A program made the position numbers and the translations under genes. From positions 10,782,256-10,846,255 of the forward strand of contig NZ_CP071793.1 of the NCBI RefSeq assembly GCF_017498545.1: a stretch of 64,000 nucleotides of DNA. Reading direction: 5' to 3'. Every line of letters begins with the position of its first letter. The first letter of the stretch is position 1. The stretch comes from Sulfidibacter corallicola (lineage in GTDB: Bacteria; Acidobacteriota; Holophagae; Acanthopleuribacterales; Acanthopleuribacteraceae). The notes below the pieces were generated by a model, which was not told the origin of the DNA, made no database searches, and was given only the letters and a program-made list of their open reading frames with translations. Below are positions 35,605 through 45,159 of this stretch, piece after piece.

Positions 35605-38235
35605 TTACAGGCGGCGGTGGAATGTCAGGGAAATCGTGTAGCTGTTCTTGCCCAGGTCCCGAGACGAATGCACGCCGTAGCCCACCTCGAGGCCGATATC
35701 CGTTTTCCAGGGCCCGTTGAAGAGAAGGCCCAGGCTCGCACCCACCAAATCCACTTCCCGATCGCCCGTTTCCGGCAACCACAGGCGGCCGGCATCCACA
35801 CCGAAGTGGATCGGCAGGCCCCCTCCGATTTGGGTGGCGTAATCGAGATGCGCAACCGCGGCGCGGTCGAAGGTGAAGATGGAGCCGAATCCCGAGATGT
35901 CGGCTTCACCGACATCCAGCCGGGAAAAGCGATCCAGGTCCGAGCCGGAAAGCCAGGTAGCCGAATAACCCAAATTCCGATCCTGGGAAAGATCCCAGGA
36001 GCCTTCCATGCTGAAGCCCATGCGGCTGTACTCTTTTTCGCCCGTCTCTTGGCCGTTCAATCCCCAGGCCTGCCAGTCACTGCGCCAGGTGCGGCTGTAG
36101 AACGCGTTGAAGGCCAAGTAGCGTGTGTGCACATCCGTGTCGACTTGCAGCTTGTGCTCCCACATGTCTACCGGCAGCACGAACTCGTCCAGGGTGTCGT
36201 CGGCCTTGTCGAAGCTGTGATAGGCCACTTCGTAGGTGCCCTTGAGGGTCAGGTGCTTTCCCACGGGCGAGGCCAGGCTGAAGCCCAAGCCGCCAAAGGT
36301 GGTCTCCACCTCGGTCTCCTTGATCGGCTCGGTCCGTTCGTATTCTTCGTCGGAATCGCCGGGAGAGGCCACCAAATAAGTGGAGAAGATCTTGTTGGAC
36401 CCGAACAAAGAGGGATTGGAAAAAGCGACGACGCCCGGTCCCGCGTAGAGGATGTATTCCCGGTCAAGAAAATCCTGGTTCAGGTAGTCGAACCACACGA
36501 GCGGAGAGGTATCGCCACTGTTCGAATCGTAGTGGGCGCCCACGACCAGCGCTTTTTGCGAGGCGAAAGCATCCGGTTCGATCATGACGCGGGCATTGGT
36601 ATCCCCCACGGAAGTCGTTTTGGCCCGGCGTTTCCGCGTCGCCTTGTGCTCCGGTTTGACCATGTAGCGGGGGCCGTCATCGGTTTCGCGGATGATGCGC
36701 AGGTCGCTTCGGTAGGCGTCGGCGACCATGTCCTCCACGTCCTCCCGATTGAATTGAACGTCGCTCATGTCCACCTTGACGCGAAAGGTTTCCTGGAAAC
36801 CCATCATGCTCAGGACCACCTTGCCTTCGATGCGATCCACCGTGAAAAAGCGGTGGCGGTCGTCGGACTTCCAGGCGAACCAGGTCGTGTATTCAAAGGT
36901 GCTGAACGGGGGTTTCAGGTCCAGGAGGGTCACGTCCATTTTCAGATGGGCATGGGTTTGGCGATCGATCCACACCACGCCCTTGGCCTGTCGACTGCCC
37001 TGCTTGGGGCGAAATCCGATTTTGTGGCAAGCCCTTCCGGAAACCTGGTCCTCACCCAGATAGACGTAGTCGTAGGTCAAGTCCAGATCGATATCGAGCA
37101 CTTTCGCGTTGAACCGGCCCGGCCCCACGATGTACTCCTCGCGTTGTTTGTTCTGCGGATAGGAAACCCCGTTGATGAGCAGGTCGATGTCGTAGTGTTC
37201 CGTCGGCTTGCCCTTGCGCACCACGAGCCGCTCGATCCAGGTGAAATTGCTGGAATCGGCGGCGAGGGGGAAGACGTGAATCGCCTCGGTGGCCACCATC
37301 GATTCAAAGCCATCCAGTGCCGATTTCCGAAACACCTGGTTGTCTGCAACCACCTCGTAGGGATCGATTTTCGCACGTTGGGCCACGGTGACCCGCTCCA
37401 GGTGTCGTTTTTCTTTCGGCTCGAAGGCAAACAGGTAGTAGGGGATTTGCGGATCGATGCGCAATTCGCCCCTGCCGCCGCGTTGCTGAAACGCGTAGAA
37501 GCCGTCCTCGGGGAACAGCAGCCGCGCGGTGTGGGGCACATCCAAACCGAACGTGAGTTGCCCTTGATCGCCCTTCTGGGTTTGCAGGAACAAGAATCGA
37601 TCGCCTTTGTCCGCATCCAAAAAGAAGTGCGCATTCCGTTGGGGTACCCCCTGAACCGAAGGCTGGACATCCAGGTCCCCGGCCGGCAGGGTTTGAAGCA
37701 CGCCCAACACCTGCGCCAAGCGGGCATTCACCACCGGCTCCTCGAAAATGACCGCGGCCACCCCCGCTGCCTGCGCATCCAGAAGCGATGCCAGCACTTC
37801 GCCCTCGACGCCGTTCGTGCGCTTCCACACGGATGCGGTTTGGTCGGCCTCGGGAACGTAGGGTTCGCCGTCACCGGCATAGGCATCCACGTAGCCGGCA
37901 ATTTCATAGCGGTTGACGGCATCCAGGGAAGCGGGTGGCCCTTGCAGGGCGATTTGCAGACGAGGGGCCCGAGCCTTGAGCACGGTGATCATGTGTTTGA
38001 GTTCGTAGGCGGCCTGCCGCCAGTCTTCGACACTGCCTGCCTCCAGGCGGATGATTCCATAGCGGGTGCCGGCGGTGAACCGGTTGGGGATGGCCATCCC
38101 AGGTTTGAAAGTGATTTCGGCAAAGGCGGCATCGTGCGTTTGGGTCCAAGCCGGCAACACGGCACGCGGGCCGGAAAGGGGTTCCGAGGCCCAGGGCCCG
38201 GACAGACATAGGCAAAACCAGACGAGTACATTCAT
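35605..38235 (-). CDS. Outer-membrane protein with LolA-like middle and C-terminal beta-barrel
   Basis: An 876-residue protein with signal peptide MNVLVWFCLCLSGPWA and GGAG before its ATG. Residues 30-190 may be a TIM-barrel-like periplasmic domain (GMAIPNRFTAGTRYGIIRLE, VAAVIFEEPVVNARL). About residues 380-520 read DLDLTYDYVYLGEDQVSGRA, CHKIGFRPKQGS, GVVWIDRQTHAHLKMDVTLL, which fits an outer-membrane-lipoprotein-sorting (LolA/DUF4292-like) fold. From about 600 the sequence is alternating amphipathic strands ending KNSYTISLTFHRRL, a surface-antigen-type barrel. The three-part arrangement is unusual. Function unknown; it may export or insert a lipid or lipoprotein. Confidence 0.65.
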   Translation of the reverse strand: MNVLVWFCLCLSGPWASEPLSGPRAVLPAWTQTHDAAFAEITFKPGMAIPNRFTAGTRYGIIRLEAGSVEDWRQAAYELKHMITVLKARAPRLQIALQGPPASLDAVNRYEIAGYVDAYAGDGEPYVPEADQTASVWKRTNGVEGEVLASLLDAQAAGVAAVIFEEPVVNARLAQVLGVLQTLPAGDLDVQPSVQGVPQRNAHFFLDADKGDRFLFLQTQKGDQGQLTFGLDVPHTARLLFPEDGFYAFQQRGGRGELRIDPQIPYYLFAFEPKEKRHLERVTVAQRAKIDPYEVVADNQVFRKSALDGFESMVATEAIHVFPLAADSSNFTWIERLVVRKGKPTEHYDIDLLINGVSYPQNKQREEYIVGPGRFNAKVLDIDLDLTYDYVYLGEDQVSGRACHKIGFRPKQGSRQAKGVVWIDRQTHAHLKMDVTLLDLKPPFSTFEYTTWFAWKSDDRHRFFTVDRIEGKVVLSMMGFQETFRVKVDMSDVQFNREDVEDMVADAYRSDLRIIRETDDGPRYMVKPEHKATRKRRAKTTSVGDTNARVMIEPDAFASQKALVVGAHYDSNSGDTSPLVWFDYLNQDFLDREYILYAGPGVVAFSNPSLFGSNKIFSTYLVASPGDSDEEYERTEPIKETEVETTFGGLGFSLASPVGKHLTLKGTYEVAYHSFDKADDTLDEFVLPVDMWEHKLQVDTDVHTRYLAFNAFYSRTWRSDWQAWGLNGQETGEKEYSRMGFSMEGSWDLSQDRNLGYSATWLSGSDLDRFSRLDVGEADISGFGSIFTFDRAAVAHLDYATQIGGGLPIHFGVDAGRLWLPETGDREVDLVGASLGLLFNGPWKTDIGLEVGYGVHSSRDLGKNSYTISLTFHRRL

Positions 38236-39232
38236 GACATTCTCCAGGTGTCGATCATCTTGCGATTACCCCAATCCTCGAAAGGACCAGAATGATCCTG
38301 GGAAGGTACAAGGGCATCTGTCGTGCCAAGCACGGCACCGACGACGATCGCGACCACCGGGCCCATCTCCTGGCCCAAGCAGGGAAAAAAAGCTCACACC
38401 CAAACCGCGTATCACACTGAATACATGATAGTTAACCACAAAGCCCTTCAGAAGGGCCTTTACCGAACGCGAACAATACTGGCGGAGTAGCCGGCGGATA
38501 CCGAGCCAGCCGAATGAAGGTCAGCCGGAAAAAGCGCCTGTGGTGTCAAGTTCGGCCAACAGACCCTGTAAGAAAAAAGAAACATCGTTTTTGCAGCACT
38601 CGCGGGCTTTTGAGATGATGGTTTCAAACGGGTGACTCATTTGCGAAAAGACCGAAACCCTCACTCGGCATGCTCGAGGGAACGAGAATGCGACAATGGA
38701 ATGACAGCTCGAAAAGGTCCCCTTCTCCCATATGCGCTACTTTGTTCTTAGAGTCCGGGCTGGCCGATCCGAAAGCGTAAAGCGTCTTGAAATTTTTCGC
38801 GATTGTCTACCTTCGGTCAATTCAACAGGAAACCATGAAGCAAGGAATCCAGAAAAAAACGAATCGACTAATCGAAAACGGCACTCAGCTAGACCAAGAC
38901 GCCTTCTCCCTGATCCATATCCTGGGTTCCTTCCTTCATGGGTTTCTGATTTTTTTCTCGGAAGTTCCCGATCCCCACCAGGGGCTGGGTCTCTTCGATC
39001 GAATCGCTTTGATAGGAGCAATTCTCATGGCCTCCGAAGCTCCCTGACCTCGCCTAAAAAAGCGACGTTTCCTTTCCTGGTTGTTGAAACAACGATCTTC
39101 GGACTTGCACATCCATAATCCATGGTCTCGTCCAAACCATTCATCCAACCAAGAAACCATCGATAATACTGGGATACCTTCAATGGAAATTCCAAAGGAG
39201 TTCGAACCATCGAAAACGACGGACCTCACCAG
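38236..39232. other. Long spacer, locally A/T-richer, at most one tiny frame
   Basis: 997 bases between divergent genes. A small hairpin (AAGCCCTT/AAGGGCCTT) lies near 38440-38463. A frame at 38835-39047 (MKQGIQKKTNRLIENGTQLD..., 70 residues with a hydrophobic SLIHILGSFLHGFLIFF segment) has AGGAA upstream and might be a small membrane protein, but support is weak. The rest shows nothing. Confidence 0.35.
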
Positions 39233-39583
39233 ATGATCTGCCCTCACTGTGAAGATACAGGGCTAGTTCACGATTTAAGTTCGAGGCCAGGGGCCGGGAG
39301 AAAAATGTTTCTCGGAAAAATAGGATGGCTCTTCGGGGATATTGCGACCGGTTCCAACACCCTTTCGGGATGCCTCTTGGTATTCCTAGATATATTTAAA
39401 ATACTTAGGGACAGACGCATTAAGGACGATGTCCAGGTCTACAATTATCAATGCCTCTACTGTCGCAAACATTCTATTCATTGCAAGCACTGTAACCAGT
39501 GCTTTCCCGTCAGTACCCCTCAAAAAAACCGTACCACCCTCACTTGTCCACATTGCAGCACTGAGTTGATCGTTTCCGATTGA
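39233..39583 (+). CDS. Zinc-ribbon-rich small protein
   Basis: A 116-residue protein with repeated cysteine knuckles: CPHCEDTG at the N-terminus, CLYCRKHSIHCKHCNQC around residue 75-88 and CPHCSTEL at the end, so two or three zinc ribbons are likely. The centre contains a hydrophobic stretch, LSGCLLVFLDIFKILRD. Base composition is less GC-rich than its neighbours, hinting at foreign origin. The ribosome site is weak. Multi-ribbon proteins often bind nucleic acid or act as adaptors; no specific role can be given. Confidence 0.65.
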   Translation: MICPHCEDTGLVHDLSSRPGAGRKMFLGKIGWLFGDIATGSNTLSGCLLVFLDIFKILRDRRIKDDVQVYNYQCLYCRKHSIHCKHCNQCFPVSTPQKNRTTLTCPHCSTELIVSD

Positions 39584-39731
39584 GCAGGGGATGGACCCTG
39601 CTCGCGATTGGCGGAAACGAAAGATGGGCTTCGGCCTGGAGGTTGACGGCCCGACGCCACACCAGCCGCACTTGCGGGCGAGATCCCGCCAATCGCTCAA
39701 CGCGCGCCAATATGTGCAAACGCAGGACGAT

Positions 39732-39930
39732 ATGGGAGAACACGTGAAAGCGATCATATCGTGGCCCTGAAGCCAAACAAGGGTATGGCCTATATCAACG
39801 AACTCTACGAAGCCGGGCATATGGCACCCGTCATCGACGGCCCCTACAAACTGGCCGAAACACCGCAGGCGCTTCGGCTTCGTGGAGAGGATAAACACAA
39901 AGGCAAAGTGGTCGTGACGACGAAATACCA
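39732..39930 (+). pseudogene. Collapsed zinc-type alcohol dehydrogenase/quinone reductase (MDR) remnant
   Basis: ATG 39732 reads MGEHVKAIISWP then stops, which resembles the first strand of medium-chain dehydrogenases. Immediately after, from 39761 in another frame, comes LKPNKGMAYINELYEAGHMA, PVIDGPYKLAETPQAL and RGEDKHKGKVVVTTKYH, the family's C-terminus. Some 250-300 residues between them are gone. This is the second gene in the window reduced to its two ends, the other being at 20032-20192. Confidence 0.8.
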
Positions 39931-40062
39931 CGATGAACGGGAAGCAGAGAACCTGTCGGATGGCGGCCTTCGGGGCGCGGTGCTCCCCCGGCCGGGTTTT
40001 CCGCGTTCGGTACGGTCCGGTCCGGCTGGCCGAAACCCTCGCCAGGAACGGTTCGCTGTTTT

Positions 40063-40068
40063 TATAAT
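40063..40068 (+). promoter_or_regulatory. TATAAT box immediately before the LysR start (possible leaderless mRNA)
   Basis: TATAAT ends six bases before ATG 40075. There is no Shine-Dalgarno sequence. If this is the -10 box, transcription would begin at or within a base or two of the A of the start codon. No clear -35 is seen. Confidence 0.4.
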
Positions 40069-40074
40069 GGCGCC

Positions 40075-41019
40075 ATGAGACGCGATCTTCCCCTTCACGG
40101 GCTGAGGGCCTTCGAAGCCGCTGCCCGCCACCAATCGTTCCAGAATGCGGCCGGAGAGCTGGCCGTCAGCCCCACCGCGATCTCGCACCAGATCCGGCAA
40201 CTGGAGGACCAACTCGGCGTCGTGCTGTTCCGTCGCCAGCCGCGGCCCATCACGTTGACCGAAGCGGGGGCCCGGCTCTTCCCGCGCGTTCGGGACGCCC
40301 TGGACGAATTGGAGCAAGCAGTCGCAGCACTCCGACCCGAAAGCCCACACGAGACCCTGACCGTCAGCACGACCCGCGCCTTCGCCAGTCGGTGGCTCTT
40401 GCCTCGGCTGCCCCGATTCTACGAAGCCCACCCGGGCATTTCGGTCAATGTCCATGCGGCCGAAACGGTCAGCGATCTGCCAGGCACGGCGGACTGCGCC
40501 GTCCGCTACACGCGCCGACCACCCGAGGATCAGATTTGCTTCCCTCTGTTCCGCGATCGCTTCTTTCCACTGGCCGCCAAGGCGCTACTCGCGGGAGATC
40601 GCCCCCTGAGCCACGTCCGCGACCTCGCCGATCACACGCTCATCAGTTTCGAATGGACCGCCAAGCGTCCCGACAATCCCACTTGGCGCCGGTGGCTGGA
40701 AGCGGTCGCCGACCAATGGGGCCCAATCGACACACGGGGGCAACGCCACATCGTCCTGAGCGAAGAGAGCCACGCGATTCAGGCCGCCGCCGAGGGGCTC
40801 GGTATCGCGCTGTGCAGCAGCCTGATGGCGATCGACCTGCTCCAGCAAGGGGTGCTGCACTGTCCGTTCGGCTTCGGACTCGATGGCTACCTCAGCGTGC
40901 TGGTGTACCCGACCGCCAGTCGAGGCAAACCACACTTGGTCGCGTTTCGGGAATGGCTCTGTCGGGAAGCGCAGTGCTTCCGGGAGGCACACCCGGGCCA
41001 CCTGTTCGCCGATCGGTAA
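40075..41019 (+). CDS. LysR-family regulator (GcvA-like)
   Basis: A 314-residue protein. The N-terminal winged helix-turn-helix is textbook: LPLHGLRAFEAAARHQSFQN, AAGELAVSPTAISHQIRQLE, DQLGVVLFRRQPRPITLTEA. The effector domain follows (LTVSTTRAFASRWLLPRLPR, HPGISVNVHAAETVSDL, DCAVRYTRRPPEDQICFPLF). The DLPLHGLRAFEAAARH start and ASRWLLPRL motif are those of the GcvA/AmpR-like branch. It probably controls the old yellow enzyme gene 306 bases downstream on the same strand, and perhaps the lost dehydrogenase upstream; both are inference. Confidence 0.9.
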   Translation: MRRDLPLHGLRAFEAAARHQSFQNAAGELAVSPTAISHQIRQLEDQLGVVLFRRQPRPITLTEAGARLFPRVRDALDELEQAVAALRPESPHETLTVSTTRAFASRWLLPRLPRFYEAHPGISVNVHAAETVSDLPGTADCAVRYTRRPPEDQICFPLFRDRFFPLAAKALLAGDRPLSHVRDLADHTLISFEWTAKRPDNPTWRRWLEAVADQWGPIDTRGQRHIVLSEESHAIQAAAEGLGIALCSSLMAIDLLQQGVLHCPFGFGLDGYLSVLVYPTASRGKPHLVAFREWLCREAQCFREAHPGHLFADR

Positions 41020-41325
41020 GCGCCCGATCCGCAGGTGAATCTGGCTCAGGTACGCATGAAAAAGGATCATTGGTCACCGAGGCGCAGCCCTCGTATGTTG
41101 GTGACTGTCGGGCATACACATCGCGGAGAAGCGACAGGACCGGTGGGTCTCGATACCGCCGCGCCGTCGGGACGAATCAACCCCGATCCCTGTGATTCCG
41201 CCGGCACTTTCGATGGTTTCGGCCACGGTGCCCCCGCGTGCACGCACGTCAATCGGTGTGCGCTGCCTGGCGACGAGGGCCGGTTGCCCGCCCCTCGCAC
41301 CCCAACCACGCATGGAGACCGTCAC
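41020..41325 (+). other. Spacer between LysR and old yellow enzyme genes
   Basis: 306 bases, no gene. It is the natural site for an operator of the LysR regulator, but I see no convincing T-N11-A palindrome that I would stake a claim on. It ends with GGAG before ATG 41326. Confidence 0.35.
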
Positions 41326-42438
41326 ATGAAGCACCCCGCACTGGAACCCCTCCGTCTCAAAAACACGATGCTGCCCAATCGGGCGGTCGTGGCACCCATG
41401 AGCCGCGTCAGCACGCACGGCGATGGCGTCGCCACCTCCAACATGGCCACCTATTACGCGGATTTCGCGCGCGGCGGCTTCGGGTTGATCATCGGCGAAG
41501 GCACCTACACCGACACCCGTTTCAGTATCGGCTATGCCCGCCAGCCAGGCCTGGTGAACGACGCCCAAGAAGCCGGCTGGGCGAAAGTGGTCGACGCGGT
41601 CCATCGCCACGGCGGCCACATGATCGCGCAGTTGATGCACGCCGGAGCCCTGTCGCAAACCTTGCCGGAACCCGCCGGCCCCTCGGCGATCCAGCCGCTG
41701 CGCCGCATGATGCCCGAGTACGGCGGCAGTGGCCCCTGGCCGGTGCCCAAAGCCATGACCCAGGACCACATCGCGGAAGCCGTCGACGGATTTGCCGACA
41801 GTGCGCTTCGCGCCGAACGGGCGGGCTTCGTGGGCGTGGAAATCCACGCGGCAAATGGATATCTGATCGACCAGTTCCTGAGCGCATCCACCAACCACCG
41901 ATCCGACGCATACGGCGGCCCGCTCGAGCAGCGCGTGAGGCTGGCCACCGAAACTATCGAAGCGGTCAAGAAGGTCGTCTCGCCGGATTTCATCGTCGGC
42001 ATTCGGCTCTCCCAGGGCAAGGTCAACGACTTCGATTACCGCTGGCCGGGCGGTGCGGACGATGCCCGTCTTCTCTTCGATGCGGTCGCACGCGCGGGCG
42101 CGGACTACATTCACCTGGCCAGCGAGGGCAAGGGCTGGCGTCACGCCGCCGTGCTGGCCGACGGCACCAGCTTGACGGCCCTGGCTCGGCACCGAACCGG
42201 CCTGCCCGTGATTGCCAACGGCGGCCTCCATGATCCGGAAATGGCCCGCTGGATTCTGACGGAAGGTCACGCCGACCTGATTTCCCTGGGTACCGCGGCC
42301 CTGACCAATCCCGATTGGCCGGAGAAGCTCCGACAAAACAGCCCGTTGGTGCCGTTCGACCACCACATGCTCTCGCCCATGGCCACGATCGAGGCGGGCT
42401 GGGCCTGGCTGGCCCAATCCCGCGAAGGATCCCGGTGA
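41326..42438 (+). CDS. NADH:flavin oxidoreductase, old yellow enzyme family
   Basis: A 370-residue FMN-dependent TIM-barrel enzyme that reduces activated C=C bonds of enones, nitro compounds or similar. The start is ATG 41326 (MKHPALEPLRLKNTMLPNRA). Family motifs: VVAPMSRVSTHGDGV, MIAQLMHAGAL, the signature GVEIHAANGYLIDQFLSAST with NHRSDAYGGPLEQRVRLATE, GIRLSQGK, and the FMN-phosphate segment LPVIANGGLHDPEMA with LISLGTAALTNPDWPEK. Where NemA-type enzymes have QLWHxGR this one has QLMHAGAL, placing it nearer the thermophilic-like/2,4-dienoyl reductase side. No 4Fe-4S domain is attached. Confidence 0.88.
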   Translation: MKHPALEPLRLKNTMLPNRAVVAPMSRVSTHGDGVATSNMATYYADFARGGFGLIIGEGTYTDTRFSIGYARQPGLVNDAQEAGWAKVVDAVHRHGGHMIAQLMHAGALSQTLPEPAGPSAIQPLRRMMPEYGGSGPWPVPKAMTQDHIAEAVDGFADSALRAERAGFVGVEIHAANGYLIDQFLSASTNHRSDAYGGPLEQRVRLATETIEAVKKVVSPDFIVGIRLSQGKVNDFDYRWPGGADDARLLFDAVARAGADYIHLASEGKGWRHAAVLADGTSLTALARHRTGLPVIANGGLHDPEMARWILTEGHADLISLGTAALTNPDWPEKLRQNSPLVPFDHHMLSPMATIEAGWAWLAQSREGSR

Positions 42439-42468
42439 GGTCCCATCTCGGGGTCCCCTCACCGGGAT
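42429..42468. terminator. Shared stem between convergent OYE and chitinase genes
   Basis: ATCCCGGTGAGG and CCTCACCGGGAT form a perfect 12-bp stem around a 16-base loop. The OYE stop codon lies inside the stem and the chitinase stop is five bases beyond it. There is no T-run, so if it terminates it does so as a bidirectional barrier. Confidence 0.5.
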
Positions 42469-42473
42469 GAGGG

Positions 42474-44270
42474 CTATCGGGTAGAGAGGATCGGGCCCAG
42501 TCCGTCGAGGTAGGGCCGGTGGTTGCGCACGTATTCGTACCCGTTGGAAGCGTCCCAGTTGGCCGACCAGGTCATCAGGCCGCGCAGGCCCGGATACTGG
42601 GCGTGCAGGGTGTCGAATCCTTGTCGCACCTTGGCGGGCGTCATGTAGCCGCGGCCGGCGCCGGTGATGGCCGGCAGACCGATGACCACCTGGTCCTGGG
42701 CCAGGCCCTGAAAGACGGGACCACCGGCGACCTGGAACCCTTCCACCATGGCCTCGGTCTGGCGCACCATGCCTTCGACCGTGCCGGGCGGGTAGTAATC
42801 GCCGTCTCTGCCGAACATATCGCCGTTGTAATACTGCATTTGGATCCAGTCGAGCCGGTCGCGAACCCGGTCGATGATCGGCAGGTAGGCGCCCCAGGGC
42901 CCACCGTAGGCGATGGTTCCGCCGGTCACGTAGGCCGTTTCGGGTGCCATCGTCAGCATGAAGTCGGGACCGAAATGGTCGGTCACTTCCAAGATGATCC
43001 GCAACAGTCCTTCTTGCGACGCCGAGAGCTGGTTCCACGAGGGACCCGCCACCAGACCCGATTCGATGTCGATGTCGATGCCGTCGTATCCGTTGTCGGC
43101 CAAAATGGGGATGATGGTTTCGATGAACCGGTCGACTACCGCGGCCGAGGTCAGGTTCATCCCGGCGGCGGCCCCGCCGATCGAAAGCAACACCTTGCGC
43201 CCGGCGGCCTGGGCCGTGGCGATCTCTTCGGGCTCGGGCGGGTCCTCACCGGGCGCCATGCCGTCCTCCAGGACCGCGGTACCGTCGGGCAGAATCACGG
43301 GAAAGGCCACGTTCAAGACATTGTAGCCCTCGTGAATATCGTTGAGCGGAATGTGCCCGGCGTCGTGAATCACGGCATCCCAAGTCTCCCAGTAGCCGAC
43401 CACCACCCGGCCCGGATCGGCGGGTGGGTCGGTGGAGCTGACCCTGATCGCCACCGGATCGGATTCGGCGCTGGTGCCATCTCCCGCCTCGACGCGGGCC
43501 GAAAGCAGGTGCTCCCCGATGCCCATCGCCGTCCAAGACTGGCGAAACGGCGCCGTTTCATCGGTGGCGAAGACTGCACCGTCGACCAAAAAGTGGACGC
43601 GATCGACAGGAGCGTGGGGCGCGTGAACCACCGCCGTCACCGCCACCGGGCTATCGATCGTAAAGCGGGCGCCGGCGGTTGGCTCCGTGATGCGGACGCT
43701 CAGCACATCGGGTTCGATCACCGAAAAGGAAACGGCTGCCGATTCGGTCTCGGCCCCCCGGTCATCGCGGGCCACGGCCACGACCTGGTGTGCGCCGAGA
43801 CTCGGATTTTGCCAGCTCATCGCAAACGGCGGGGTCGTGGTCTCGCCAATCCCCTGCCCGTCCACGTAGTAGGTCACCCCCGAAACCGTGCCGTCGGGAT
43901 CGACCGCGTCCACTTCGAAAACGACGTTCTCACCGATCCGGAACACCTCGCCCTCGGCGGGTGCGGTCAGCGACACGAGGGGCGGTTCGTTGGAATCGGA
44001 ACAGGGACCCACCAGGTGCCAGGCCATTTCCCAGTACATCCCGGCTCCGGGTTCGTAGGCCCAGGCGGCCTGCATCGAACACCAGCCACCCACATCGCAT
44101 TGATAGGCGCTGTCGCCGTTTCGAACGATTTCACCGGTGGCGTAGGTATCGCCCTCCACGTAGCGGCGGGCGTCGCAGGGGTCGGCCGCGATCGCGGTCA
44201 CCGACACCATCCATAAACTCATCATCAAACACAACCCCCGTCGTACGAGGGCCTTGTCACCGAAGCACAT
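42474..44270 (-). CDS. Secreted GH18 chitinase-like protein with carbohydrate-binding and Ig-like domains
   Basis: A 598-residue protein. The start is ATG 44270 (MCFGDKALVRRGLCLMMSLW), giving a signal peptide ending TAIAA, with GGAGGAGAG upstream. Residues 30-95 are a chitin-binding-like module (ARRYVEGDTYATGEIVRNGD, ending MAWHLVGPC). Two Ig-like domains follow (PPLVSLTAPAEGEVFRIGEN; LSVRITEPTAGARFTIDSPV). The GH18 barrel begins VVVGYWETWDAV; it contains LLSIGGAAAG and the catalytic DGIDIDIE with Glu near residue 400, and ends with LMTWSANWD. All catalytic acids are present. It should hydrolyse extracellular chitin or related glycans. Confidence 0.9.
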   Translation of the reverse strand: MCFGDKALVRRGLCLMMSLWMVSVTAIAADPCDARRYVEGDTYATGEIVRNGDSAYQCDVGGWCSMQAAWAYEPGAGMYWEMAWHLVGPCSDSNEPPLVSLTAPAEGEVFRIGENVVFEVDAVDPDGTVSGVTYYVDGQGIGETTTPPFAMSWQNPSLGAHQVVAVARDDRGAETESAAVSFSVIEPDVLSVRITEPTAGARFTIDSPVAVTAVVHAPHAPVDRVHFLVDGAVFATDETAPFRQSWTAMGIGEHLLSARVEAGDGTSAESDPVAIRVSSTDPPADPGRVVVGYWETWDAVIHDAGHIPLNDIHEGYNVLNVAFPVILPDGTAVLEDGMAPGEDPPEPEEIATAQAAGRKVLLSIGGAAAGMNLTSAAVVDRFIETIIPILADNGYDGIDIDIESGLVAGPSWNQLSASQEGLLRIILEVTDHFGPDFMLTMAPETAYVTGGTIAYGGPWGAYLPIIDRVRDRLDWIQMQYYNGDMFGRDGDYYPPGTVEGMVRQTEAMVEGFQVAGGPVFQGLAQDQVVIGLPAITGAGRGYMTPAKVRQGFDTLHAQYPGLRGLMTWSANWDASNGYEYVRNHRPYLDGLGPILSTR

Positions 44271-45159
44271 GTCTCTCCTCCATGAAATAGCGATCTCGAG
44301 CCGCGATGCACCGGTCCAGCCGACGCCGCACGCGGTTTGGCACCTCAACTCGTAGAAGCCTGAAAACCTTCGGGTTTCGACCCCGTTCGGGCAAACCCGG
44401 ATGTGAACCCCAACCGATTCGCAAGGACCGGTTGGCAAAGGACGGTTCCGACCGCCCGCGTCGCACCACCACGGAAACCGCCGAAACCGAGCCGCAGAAC
44501 AGCCCGAGCCGCAAGAACCACACGGAGAGGGGACACGAGAAAAAAGGGCGGTGTACAGGTTTATTTGGGCGCTGCGAGCTACATTTGTCAAGTTATCAAA
44601 CAAAAAAGTTCAATTATGTGACCCATCAATCGATCACACAAAAAAATCGCATCTGGGTGAAGGGGCCTCGGCTGCTCCCCCGCCCGTCATCCCCATATGA
44701 AAGAGCCATATGGGCGCTGAGTGTGCGAAAAGCCAAATTTGCCAAATGGTTGAACAAAAATACACGAACAAATTCCCGAAACACGCCATTCATTCCCAAA
44801 CGTGGAAGACGCGTTCCGGGCGCAACTCGGCGAATCGCCGCGGTTCGGCCGAGAACATCGCGGCCGAATCACCGTCCTTGCAGGGTGGAATCAGGATCGG
44901 CCCCGAGAGGCGGCCGCTCAGCCCGGACCCTGCCAGCGAGGGACTCCGGTATGAGCCAGGCAGCGCGCCCTGGGGCATTCGGCCTTCAGGGGAAGGGCCT
45001 TCAGGACTGGCGATTGATGCGGATGGCTGGATTCGGCGTGCGAGGATCGAGCGGACGCGCCCGAAAAAACCGCCAGGTACATTTCCCGATTGACCCGTCT
45101 ACGGCTTCATACTTCATCATGCCTCTTCGGCAGCGGCTGTTACGCCCGAGGAGGATGCC
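44271..45159. other. Long divergent spacer
   Basis: 889 bases with no supported gene. An A/T-rich patch around 44560-44660 (GTTATCAAACAAAAAAGTTC, AATTATGTGACCCATC) is the likely promoter region. The remainder contains only short overlapping frames on both strands. Confidence 0.4.
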
